DNA of 41,219 nucleotides, from the NCBI GenBank assembly GCA_009702045.1, contig WLIV01000033.1:1-41219 (forward strand), in the 5' to 3' direction. The notes beneath the pieces were generated by a model. It searched no databases. It saw only the letters and a program-made list of their open reading frames with translations, and was not told the DNA's origin. Within the stretch, counting starts at the first letter, position 1; each line of letters opens with the position of its first letter. The position numbers and the translations under genes were made by a program. This DNA is from Actinomycetota bacterium (lineage in GTDB: Bacteria; Actinomycetota; Acidimicrobiia; Acidimicrobiales; Ilumatobacteraceae). Positions 8,881 through 16,353 of this stretch are shown piece by piece.

Positions 8881-11237
8881 CGAACCACTCCGTTGCTGAA
8901 CGACTTCTTCCGCTCGCGCTCGGCCAACAGCGGCCCCAGTGGCAGCCACATCTTGGGGGCGCCGGACGACTTATCCCAGTGCTCGACCAACCAGCCGCGC
9001 TTGCGGGCGATGGCTGCCAGGCGGGTCTCGGGGTTCACTGCGACGGGGAATCCAACGGCTTCGAGCATCGGCAGGTCGCTGGAACTGTCGGCGTAGGCGA
9101 CGCTGTCCTCCAGCCTGAGGCCCTCTGACATGCAATAGTCGGCGAGGATCTCGGCACGGGTCTCGCCGATCGGCGGGACGACGGCCATGTTGCCGCTGTA
9201 GGTGCCGTCCGGTCGCACGCTGAGCTTGGCGGCGACGATCTCGTCGAACAGTGGGCGCAGACCCTCGACTGCGAAGTCGAGCGCGCCGGTGATCAGGATC
9301 GTCTTGTGTCCGAGCGCGCGGTGTTCACGCACGCGACGTAGGCCGGCGGGGAACGACTTGGCGAGGATCAGGTTCGCCAGCAACTCGGGTGAGTCCTCGG
9401 CGATCTGGGCCACCGGTGCGTCCTCGTAACGGCGGTAGAAGAAACGCAGGAAGTCGCTGCGGTCCTTGCGGTCGACGGCCTGCAGCGTGGGTGCCTCGGC
9501 GATCGTGCGCAACACGTAACGGATGCGCTCGGGCACGTTCAGCCGGCGGGTGGCCAACCACGAGTAGCTCTCGACCACGTTGCTGGAGATCAAGGTGTTC
9601 TCCAGGTCGAAGGCCGCGACATGACGGTCGGGGGACAGCACCGACCGGCGCAGGCGTGCGGTGCGATCGATCTTGCTCCGGCCCGGTGTGACCTTGGCAC
9701 GTGAGTGGTGCACGATCGAGGGCAGGTGGATACCGCTGATGTACTTCGTCCAGTCGACGCTACGCGGATCGAAGTTGAATGCGGCCTTGTCCGTCGCGTC
9801 GAGGGTGTCCCACACGGTGAGCAGCTGATCGACGGAGTACACCGCTTCGCACTCGGTGTAGAGGCCGTACAACAGCACGTACTCGTACGCGCGATCGATG
9901 TCGTTCTTCTTCTCCTCCAGCGAGGCGGCCCACGAGGCCTGCTTGCCGCGCAGTGGCAACGCCTGCAGGACCCGCTCGGTCTTGCCGGCGATGTTCTTCG
10001 CTCGCGCCAACTGCTCCTTGACGCGGCCACGCGCCGGGAACTTCCACTCGGGCACCACGATCGGCTGACCCTCGTTGTCGTACAACGGGTGCTCGGTGAA
10101 CCAGGCGCGGATGTCGTCGACCATCGCCTTGTAGCGCAGCGGATTCGTGCTGCCGCTGGCCACCTGCGTGATGTACGGGGCGCTGGGACCGGTAGCGGCG
10201 ACGGTGATGATCGCGGCGACGACGATGTCGACCGGGATGACGTCGACGATGCCTTCCGGCACACCGGGGAACTCGGACAACAGCCCGCGGGCGTAGCTGA
10301 GGATGACTGGCTCGGCCATCCGGAAGCCGCGGATCCAGCCAGGGAACGGCTCGGCCAGCGCCGACTCGATGATGCTGGGGCGCACGATGTTGACGGGCAG
10401 ATCGCCCTTCACTTCGGTGAGCGCTTGCTCGCCGAGTGCCTTGGTGTAGGCGTACGCGTCCGGCCAGCCGACGCTGGCGGCGCGAGAGCGGCCGGCTTCG
10501 ACGAGTTGCGCCTTCACCCATGCTTCGCGAAGGCTCTCGGTCTTGGAGGCGAGGGCAGGGCCACCTGCTGCACCGAGTTCCTTGCGCGCCTCGCTGCGGA
10601 AGAATGTGAGCTGTTCCGTGGTGCGGCTCTTGGCCTCGATATCGCCGCGCAGGCGGCGACTGGCCGCCACTTCCTTGCGCCAGTTGAGCCCAATGTCCCA
10701 GTGGCCCTCGCTGACCAACGCCTCGGGGGCGTGGCCGCGTCGGTTGCCGGCGACGTAGCACGTGCTGACACCCACCATGTGCGGGCGGATGCCCATCGCG
10801 TGGCAGGCCTCGGCGATACGTACCGGGCCCATCAGGTTGATCTCCACCGCGCTGTCGAGTGGGCTGTCGAACGAGACGGCGGCGGCGGAGTGAATGATGG
10901 TGTCGCAACTGGCGAAGATCGGCCGGTCGTGGTCGTTCAGACCCAGACCGTCGGCGCTGACATCGCCACCGATGGCGACGACGCGGCGAGCGACCATCTC
11001 CTCGAAGGTCTCGACACCGGCCGTGGCCAGTTCACCCTTGAGGCGGTCGAAGCAGTTGTTCTTGAAGATCTCACGGCGTACGCGTTCGGTCGCGTCGTGA
11101 CGTTTGCTGGGGCGAACGAGCAGCACCAGCGAGCACCCGGGGGCGCTGCGCAGCAGACGTTCGACGAGGGCGGTGCCCACGAACCCGGTGCTGCCGGTGA
11201 TGGCGATGCGCTTGCCCGCGAGTTGTTCGGCGATCAT
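8877..11237 (-). CDS. Fatty-acyl-CoA reductase fused to a HAD phosphatase
   Basis: This is a 786-aa two-enzyme fusion. The N-terminal part is an extended SDR of the fatty-acyl-CoA/thioester reductase type: Rossmann motif GSTGFVG (15-21), catalytic Ser158 (GVST) and Tyr262-x3-Lys266. Residues about 430-530 look like the FAR C-terminal (sterile) domain (FNFDPRSVDWTKY). The C-terminal 246 residues are a HAD-IB phosphatase: Asp544 in DLENT, Thr650 (ILIT), Lys671, and Asp717/Asp721 (ADSSSD). In motif I the usual second Asp is Glu546. Start: ATG 11237 sits 9 nt after a TACGCT -10 hexamer (11247-11252); ATG 11258 would add seven residues. It is the first gene of the operon and its promoter overlaps the TetR-type palindrome. 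The likely product is a fatty alcohol or aldehyde; the phosphatase substrate is unknown. Confidence 0.87.
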   Translation of the reverse strand: MIAEQLAGKRIAITGSTGFVGTALVERLLRSAPGCSLVLLVRPSKRHDATERVRREIFKNNCFDRLKGELATAGVETFEEMVARRVVAIGGDVSADGLGLNDHDRPIFASCDTIIHSAAAVSFDSPLDSAVEINLMGPVRIAEACHAMGIRPHMVGVSTCYVAGNRRGHAPEALVSEGHWDIGLNWRKEVAASRRLRGDIEAKSRTTEQLTFFRSEARKELGAAGGPALASKTESLREAWVKAQLVEAGRSRAASVGWPDAYAYTKALGEQALTEVKGDLPVNIVRPSIIESALAEPFPGWIRGFRMAEPVILSYARGLLSEFPGVPEGIVDVIPVDIVVAAIITVAATGPSAPYITQVASGSTNPLRYKAMVDDIRAWFTEHPLYDNEGQPIVVPEWKFPARGRVKEQLARAKNIAGKTERVLQALPLRGKQASWAASLEEKKNDIDRAYEYVLLYGLYTECEAVYSVDQLLTVWDTLDATDKAAFNFDPRSVDWTKYISGIHLPSIVHHSRAKVTPGRSKIDRTARLRRSVLSPDRHVAAFDLENTLISSNVVESYSWLATRRLNVPERIRYVLRTIAEAPTLQAVDRKDRSDFLRFFYRRYEDAPVAQIAEDSPELLANLILAKSFPAGLRRVREHRALGHKTILITGALDFAVEGLRPLFDEIVAAKLSVRPDGTYSGNMAVVPPIGETRAEILADYCMSEGLRLEDSVAYADSSSDLPMLEAVGFPVAVNPETRLAAIARKRGWLVEHWDKSSGAPKMWLPLGPLLAERERKKSFSNGVVR

Positions 11238-11257
11238 GCGCTCGTCAGCGTAGCGCA

Positions 11258-11281
11258 TCTCTCTACCATGTGGTAGAGAGA
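11258..11281. promoter_or_regulatory. TetR-type operator: 24-bp perfect palindrome
   Basis: An 11-bp inverted repeat (TCTCTCTACCA, TG spacer, TGGTAGAGAGA) with no mismatch lies between the divergent FAR-HAD operon and the TetR gene. On the minus strand it covers the expected -35 region of the operon promoter (-10 TACGCT at 11247-11252). On the plus strand it contains TACCAT (11264-11269), a plausible -10 for tetR. Binding would therefore block both promoters, giving repression and autoregulation. The symmetry is seen directly; the protein that binds is inferred from position. Confidence 0.85.
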
Positions 11282-11289
11282 ACATCGAC

Positions 11290-11886
11290 ATGGCCCGTAC
11301 TGACACTCGCGCGCGCATTCTGGAGGCCGCCACCGACCTGTTCGGGCTGCGCGGGGTGGATGCCGTGTCGCTCGATGTCATTGCCGCCGAGGTGGGGGTG
11401 GCCAAACAGACGCTGTTGTACTGGTTCCCCAGTAAGGACGATCTGGTGCAGGCGGTGTTGGTGCACACCGCACTGCAACTCGGGGTGGTGATCCAGGCCG
11501 CCATCAGGTCGTCCACTGACGATCCACTCGACCGTATCGAGGCGGTGGTGAAAGCCGTGTTTCGGCCCGCGGTGCGGCGGCCGTCGCTGCTCGGCCTGAT
11601 TCGCGAAGTCAGCCGGTTGTCGCCGGCGCTGGGGGAACGCTTCAGCGTCGAGTTGAAGCCACTCGTCGACCGCGCCGTGATCTACCTGCAGTCGGAGATG
11701 GATCGCGGGCGCATTCGTCGTGCCGACCCGCGTCTGATCGCCGCCCTTTGCTACGCCACGGTCACCGGCATCGCCACCGAACCCGAGGTACTGCGCACCG
11801 TCGGTTGGCAGACGAACACAGTGGAGTTGCGCAAGCTGCGCAGCGAACTGCTCGCCTTTCTCAGGGCTGCGCTAGCTCCGGCGTAA
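11290..11886 (+). CDS. TetR/AcrR-family transcriptional regulator
   Basis: This is a 198-aa regulator with the TetR helix-turn-helix at about residues 9-52 (RARILEAATDLFGLRGVDAVSLDVIAAEVGVAKQTLLYWF, read as separate blocks). The C-terminal ligand domain is divergent, as usual. Start ATG 11290 gives the typical short N-terminal arm and follows a purine stretch (AGAGAGA, ending 9 nt upstream). The gene is divergent from the FAR-HAD/ADH/LarA/PlsC operon with the palindrome between, so it most likely represses that operon and itself and responds to an acyl-CoA or lipid intermediate. It converges with the M20 hydrolase, with 19 bp between the stops. Many TetR regulators of lipid genes bind acyl-CoA, but here that is inference. 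Confidence 0.92.
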   Translation: MARTDTRARILEAATDLFGLRGVDAVSLDVIAAEVGVAKQTLLYWFPSKDDLVQAVLVHTALQLGVVIQAAIRSSTDDPLDRIEAVVKAVFRPAVRRPSLLGLIREVSRLSPALGERFSVELKPLVDRAVIYLQSEMDRGRIRRADPRLIAALCYATVTGIATEPEVLRTVGWQTNTVELRKLRSELLAFLRAALAPA

Positions 11887-11905
11887 TCACCCGAGGCCAT
11901 TGAGC

Positions 11906-13135
11906 TCACCGGTTCACGGCCTCCAGCACCGCTTGGTGGAAGGCGGTGATGCCCTTGGTCAGGTGATCGTCGGGTGTGTCTTCTTCCTTCGTGTGCGACA
12001 GACCGGCGATCGACGAGGTGAACACCATCGCCGTGGGTACGACGCGGGCCATCTCCGATGCGTCGTGCAGTGCACCGCTGGCCAGTTCGAAGCGATGGCC
12101 CTCGACGGCCTCGACAGCGTTGCGGACGGACTCGACGAGCGCTGGGTCGAAGATCATCGGCGGGATGCGGAAGATGTGCTCGAACTCGACCGAGCAGTCC
12201 TCGGCGGCGGCTGCTGCTGCGGCGGCAGCTTTTGCGTCCGCGAACATCGCGGCCAGCGCGTCGGGGTCGATGTGGCGCATGTCCATCGTGCACACGGTCT
12301 CGCCGGGCACCGCGGTGACGACACCCGGTTTGCACGTGACGACGCCCACCGTGGTGACGCCGTTGTGCCGCTTTCCTATCTCGGCCAGTTCAAGCGTGAA
12401 GCGGCTCATCGCGCGCAGCGAGTCGCGGCGCATGTGCATTGGCATCGTGCCTGCATGGGCCGCTTGGCCGCTGAAGATCAGACGTTCGCGTTCGATGCCC
12501 ACTGTGCCGGTGACGACGCCGACACCGAGGCCATGTTGCTCCAGGACCGGGCCTTGCTCAATGTGTAATTCGAGATACGCGACCACGTGCTCGAGCCGTG
12601 TGCGGGCGCCGTCCATCGCCTCCAGTGCCACACCGTGTTGAGCCACGACCTCAGGCAGCGCGTTGCCCCACTTGTCCTTCAGATCGCGCAGGATGTCGAG
12701 GTCGAGTGTGCCGACCACGGCTCCCGAGCCGAACAGGCTGCGACTGAAGCGAGCGCCCTCCTCGTCGGCCCAGTCGACGAGCGCGAACGACCGCTTCGGC
12801 GGGTTCGGCAGCGCAGCGAGGGAGCGCAGCACCTCCAGACCACCCATCACGCCGAGTGCCCCGTCGAGCCAGCCACCAGCGGGGACCGAGTCGAGGTGTG
12901 AGCCGACCACCACGGTGTCGGCCGACTGCCCCTGCAGATATGCCCACAGGTTGCCGGCCTCGTCCTGGTCAACCGTCACCGGCAGCGTGGACAATTCCTC
13001 GCGGAGCATTGCGCGTGCTTCGGCCCATTCGGGGGTCCAGCACAGGCGGCGCGAGCCAGCCGGGCCGCCGGTGCGGTTGGCCAGTTCGCGGAGATCTCGG
13101 ATGGCGCGTTGGGCGTCGAAAGTAGCAGTGGTCAC
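11906..13135 (-). CDS. M20-family N-carbamoyl-amino-acid / allantoate amidohydrolase
   Basis: This is a 409-aa cytoplasmic di-metal hydrolase of the hydantoinase/carbamoylase branch of M20, which removes the carbamoyl or ureido group from N-carbamoyl-L-amino acids, allantoate or ureidoglycolate. Metal ligands are His80 and Asp91 (GSHLDSVPAGGWLDG) and Glu126 (DWADEEGARF). LHIEQGP and a late HDASEMA supply further ligands typical of this branch. An alanine run (about residues 315-324) is a low-complexity insertion. The GTG 13135 start is set by TAACGT (13143-13148) exactly 7 nt upstream; its TAA is also the stop codon of the preceding gene. No hydantoinase or purine genes lie nearby, so the substrate cannot be fixed from context. 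Confidence 0.88.
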   Translation of the reverse strand: MTTATFDAQRAIRDLRELANRTGGPAGSRRLCWTPEWAEARAMLREELSTLPVTVDQDEAGNLWAYLQGQSADTVVVGSHLDSVPAGGWLDGALGVMGGLEVLRSLAALPNPPKRSFALVDWADEEGARFSRSLFGSGAVVGTLDLDILRDLKDKWGNALPEVVAQHGVALEAMDGARTRLEHVVAYLELHIEQGPVLEQHGLGVGVVTGTVGIERERLIFSGQAAHAGTMPMHMRRDSLRAMSRFTLELAEIGKRHNGVTTVGVVTCKPGVVTAVPGETVCTMDMRHIDPDALAAMFADAKAAAAAAAAAEDCSVEFEHIFRIPPMIFDPALVESVRNAVEAVEGHRFELASGALHDASEMARVVPTAMVFTSSIAGLSHTKEEDTPDDHLTKGITAFHQAVLEAVNR

Positions 13136-13145
13136 GCCGCGGACG

Positions 13146-13883
13146 TTAGCGCGCGACGGAGAACGCAAGCATCGCTTCGGCGATGGGTGCGAGCTGTGTC
13201 GCCGTGACCGACACGGGCCCGAGGACGGGAGCGATGGTGGTTTCGGTGACGGGTCCGCTCGCCTTGGCGAAGGCCTTGCGGGCGTTCACGCCGTAGGCCG
13301 TGATGGCGACGCTGGTGCCGTCGGGGGCGACCGCTAGCACCGAGACGACATGAGGCCCCTCGGACACGAACGTGTGGTCATCGGTGGCGGTGAACTTCAC
13401 TTCGCTGGGAATCCACTGCGGCGATGCGGCGGCGATGGAGCGCCATGCGGTGATGGTGAGTTCCGTGCCATCGGCGAACGTGACGTACACAATGCGGTCC
13501 GTCGGGCAGTAGGAGGTATCCGGGGCCACGTCGCGAATAGCCGAAGTGGCGTACGAGCCAATGTTGGCGGCGATGGACGACAGGCCGGTCTTCGCGAAGT
13601 CGCCGAGTCTCGTGCTGGCGCTGATCTCGCCGTTGAGGTTCAACGCGCCGCTGGCGTCGTAGGCGTACCAGTACTTCGCCGCCGCGTTCACGGTGCCGGG
13701 ATCGTCGATGCATCCGATGTCAGCCGGGGTGTTGGCGATCGGCACGGTGGGCACCGGTGGTCTGGCGGGAGTGTCCTCGCGCTGCCACAACATTGCGCCA
13801 GCGACGACTACGACCAGGACGACCATGGCGGCGGACATTGCCCGTCGGCGCTGCCGTCGGCGGCCGAGCATGTGGAATCCCAT
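13146..13883 (-). CDS. Membrane-anchored extracytoplasmic protein of unknown function
   Basis: I do not recognise this 245-aa protein. A very basic N-terminus (GRRRQRRR, residues 7-14) precedes one hydrophobic helix at about 16-34 (MSAAMVVLVVVVAGAMLW), which gives an N-in single-pass topology. The rest is predicted outside. It has two cysteines, in DIGCIDD and SYCPTDR, that could form a disulfide, and mostly beta-type sequence (VYVTFADGTELTITAW). Its ATG is 1 nt after the ddl stop, so it is translated with D-Ala-D-Ala ligase and may act in wall synthesis, though that is only positional. The TAA stop doubles as the first half of the -10 box of the M20 gene downstream. Confidence 0.8.
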   Translation of the reverse strand: MGFHMLGRRRQRRRAMSAAMVVLVVVVAGAMLWQREDTPARPPVPTVPIANTPADIGCIDDPGTVNAAAKYWYAYDASGALNLNGEISASTRLGDFAKTGLSSIAANIGSYATSAIRDVAPDTSYCPTDRIVYVTFADGTELTITAWRSIAAASPQWIPSEVKFTATDDHTFVSEGPHVVSVLAVAPDGTSVAITAYGVNARKAFAKASGPVTETTIAPVLGPVSVTATQLAPIAEAMLAFSVAR

Positions 13884-13884
13884 G

Positions 13885-14976
13885 TCAGTGTGCGGTGTTC
13901 CGCCGGCGTCGACCGTGCCGCTCGATCGCCAACTGCACGAGTTCGTCGATGAGGTCGTGGTACTCGACACCGCTGGCGATCCACAGCTTGGGGTACATCG
14001 AGATCGGAGTGAACCCCGGCATCGTGTTCACCTCGTTGAGCAGGAAGCCGCGACCGTGTTCCTCGAAGAAGAAGTCGACGCGTGAGAGGCCCTCGCAGCG
14101 CAGCGCCGAGTAGGCCCGCAATGCCAAGGCGCGCACCTGATCGGACTGCGCTGGTGTCAGCGGCGCGGGAATCAACGCTTGCGAGCCGTTGTCCACGTAC
14201 TTGTCGGCGTAGTCGTAGAACTCTGCACCGGGGATGATTTCTCCGGGAACGCTGGCCCTGGGCTGCAAGTTGCCGAGCACCGCGACCTCGATCTCACGAC
14301 CCTCGATCGCTTCCTCGACGACGGCCCACTCGTCGTAGGCGAACGCCAGGTCGAGGGCGTCGTTCAGGGCCTCGACGGTCTTGGCCTTGCTCACGCCGAC
14401 GGACGAGCCCATGTTCGCCGGTTTGACGAAGACGGGGAGGCCCAGTGAGTTGGCCAGGTGCGCTGGAGTGCCCGGGCCACGCAGGTCGGCGCGCAGTGAG
14501 ATGTGGCGCGGCTGCGGGAGTCCGTGCGCTGCAGCGACCTCCTTGGCCATGGCTTTGTCCATCGCCACGGCTGAGCCCAAGACGCCAGAGCCGACATACG
14601 GAAGGTCGGCGAGCTCGAGCATTCCTTGTACGGTGCCGTCCTCGCCAAGCGGTCCGTGCAGCAGCGGCACCACGACGGTGACGGCGCCGGACGACGGCGT
14701 GATCGCCACGGTGGGCTCGATCACCGATCCCTGCGGGTCCAGCCTGCCCGGCAGCGCATGTAGGCCTTCGGCCAGCGCAGCGAGCGCGTCTGTCGCCACC
14801 CGCCATCTGCCGTCGCGCCCGATGCCGATCGGTGTGATGCGGTACTTCGCCGGGTCGGCCGCCTTCAGCACGTGCGCTGCGGTCGTGCAACTGACATCGT
14901 GTTCTGCCGACTGCCCGCCGAACAGGACGATGAGATGGATCCGCTTGTCGTCGGTGGGCGGGGTCGCGGCCGTCAT
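13885..14976 (-). CDS. ddl: D-alanine--D-alanine ligase
   Basis: This is a 363-aa ATP-grasp enzyme that joins two D-alanines for peptidoglycan in the cytoplasm. Family blocks are FGGQSAEHDVS (19-29), HGPLGEDGTVQG (107-118), VKPANMGSSVGVSK (184-197) and the C-terminal NEVNTMPGFT. Length is normal. The ATG 14976 lies 9 nt after TACCGT on the minus strand (14991-14986), which interlocks with the murF -10 on the other strand. MurF uses the dipeptide this enzyme makes, so the two neighbours catalyse consecutive steps. The active-site loop reads KYVDNGSQ; judging depsipeptide versus dipeptide preference would need an alignment. Confidence 0.96.
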   Translation of the reverse strand: MTAATPPTDDKRIHLIVLFGGQSAEHDVSCTTAAHVLKAADPAKYRITPIGIGRDGRWRVATDALAALAEGLHALPGRLDPQGSVIEPTVAITPSSGAVTVVVPLLHGPLGEDGTVQGMLELADLPYVGSGVLGSAVAMDKAMAKEVAAAHGLPQPRHISLRADLRGPGTPAHLANSLGLPVFVKPANMGSSVGVSKAKTVEALNDALDLAFAYDEWAVVEEAIEGREIEVAVLGNLQPRASVPGEIIPGAEFYDYADKYVDNGSQALIPAPLTPAQSDQVRALALRAYSALRCEGLSRVDFFFEEHGRGFLLNEVNTMPGFTPISMYPKLWIASGVEYHDLIDELVQLAIERHGRRRRNTAH

Positions 14977-14985
14977 GCGACCCCG

Positions 14986-14995
14986 ACGGTACCGT
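14986..14995. promoter_or_regulatory. Symmetric divergent promoter of ddl and murF
   Basis: The 10-bp palindrome ACGGTACCGT contains a TACCGT -10 hexamer on each strand. On the plus strand TACCGT (14990-14995) is 8 nt before the murF ATG. On the minus strand TACCGT (14991-14986) is 9 nt before the ddl ATG. The two -10 boxes share the central two bases (TA), so two polymerases could not occupy them at once. Both genes would be leaderless. Confidence 0.75.
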
Positions 14996-15003
14996 GTTGT
15001 GCG

Positions 15004-16353
15004 ATGCGTTTCCGAGCAAGCGACGTGGCCGCTGCCACAGGTGGTCGACTCCACGGGCCCGATGTGGCGATCGACGGTGTCTGCTTCGATTCGCGTGCGC
15101 TGCAACCGGTGCAACTGTTCGTGCCCCTGGTGGCCGAACGTGACGGCCATGAGTTCATCGGCGAAGCGATGCACCGCGGTGCGGCGGCGTACCTCACGTC
15201 CAGGCCGACGGGCACCGTTTCGGGAACGGCGATCGAGGTGCCCGACACGTTGCGAGCGCTGATGGCACTGGCCGCGCTTCTGCGTGGTCGGCTCGACGGT
15301 CCGGTCATCGGCATCACCGGATCTGTCGGCAAGACCAGCACGAAGGATCTTGCCTGGGCGGCACTCGCTGCCAGTCGTCGCACGTGGGCCAACGAGCGCA
15401 GCTTCAACAACGAACAGGGTCTGCCCACCACGTTGCTGAACACTCCTGATGACACTGAGGTGTTGGTGCTGGAGATGGGGATGCGCGGCCACGGCGAGAT
15501 CGCCGAGTTGTGTCGTATCGCTCGGCCGACGCTCGGTGTGGTCACTCGCGTCGCCGAGGCGCACAGCGATCGCGTGGGTGGCATCGAGGGCGTTGCCCGA
15601 GCGAAGGGCGAACTCGTTGAAAGCCTCCCACCGACCGGTGTGGCAATCCTCAACTACGACGACATTCGCGTGCGCGCGATGGCCGAGCGCACGTCGGCGG
15701 CGATCGTCTACTACGGCGAGAGCGCAGACTCTGCTGTGCACGTGCGCGTGTCGCAAGTGCGCCTCGACGACATCGCTCGGCCCACGTTCGCCCTTGACAC
15801 CCCGTGGGGCTCGGCCACGGTGCATCTTGGCGTCAGCGGTCGGCACATGGTGCACAACGCGGCGGCTGCGCTGGCATGCGTCGGTGCGGTCGGCGGCGAT
15901 CTCTTGGCCGGTGCTGCCGCGCTCAGCGATGTGGGGATGACCTCGATGCGGATGGAGATCCAGCGGACGGCGGCGGGTGCGACGATCCTGAACGACTCGT
16001 ACAACGCCAACCCCACCAGCATGCGCGCTGCGCTCGACGCGCTGGCCGTCCTTCCGGCGAGTCGTCGGGTCGCAGTGTTGGGGCTGATGGCCGAGATCGC
16101 CGACGCGGAAGCCGAGCACCGCTCGATCGTCGCATACGCACGCGGTCACGGCATCGAAGTGCTCGCCGTCGGCACCGACCTCTACGGACTCACCCCGGTG
16201 ACCGACGCTGTGGCAGCGCTGGGGTCACTCGCCGGTGGAGATGCCGTGCTCGTCAAAGGTAGCCGTGTGGTCGGGCTTGAGCGCGTGGCGGCCGCCCTGT
16301 TGCTCGACCCGTCGGTCGATGCGCTCGATATCGCACCACCACGACAGCCCTAG
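15004..16353 (+). CDS. murF: UDP-N-acetylmuramoyl-tripeptide--D-alanyl-D-alanine ligase
   Basis: This is a 449-aa Mur ligase that adds D-Ala-D-Ala to the UDP-MurNAc-tripeptide, the last cytoplasmic step before the lipid intermediates. The N-terminal domain reads CFDSRALQPVQLFVPL and the ATP P-loop is GITGSVGKTSTK (103-114). NERSFNNEQGLPTTLL and LEMGMRGHGEI are MurF signatures. The C-terminal domain has DSYNANPTSMRAAL and LVKGSRVVGLE. Start ATG 15004 is fixed by the shared ddl/murF promoter 8 nt upstream. The last 129 bp, including the conserved KGSR motif, overlap the 3' end of the convergent MFS gene on the other strand. Confidence 0.96.
   Translation: MRFRASDVAAATGGRLHGPDVAIDGVCFDSRALQPVQLFVPLVAERDGHEFIGEAMHRGAAAYLTSRPTGTVSGTAIEVPDTLRALMALAALLRGRLDGPVIGITGSVGKTSTKDLAWAALAASRRTWANERSFNNEQGLPTTLLNTPDDTEVLVLEMGMRGHGEIAELCRIARPTLGVVTRVAEAHSDRVGGIEGVARAKGELVESLPPTGVAILNYDDIRVRAMAERTSAAIVYYGESADSAVHVRVSQVRLDDIARPTFALDTPWGSATVHLGVSGRHMVHNAAAALACVGAVGGDLLAGAAALSDVGMTSMRMEIQRTAAGATILNDSYNANPTSMRAALDALAVLPASRRVAVLGLMAEIADAEAEHRSIVAYARGHGIEVLAVGTDLYGLTPVTDAVAALGSLAGGDAVLVKGSRVVGLERVAAALLLDPSVDALDIAPPRQP

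Noticed and set aside
9705-11276. A 523-codon open frame opposite the FAR-HAD gene
   Set aside because: It is an antisense shadow of a gene with clear SDR and HAD motifs, and it would run through the tetR operator.
14872-15003. Upstream extension of murF
   Set aside because: It overlaps the ddl start on the other strand, and the MurF N-terminus and promoter place the start at 15004.
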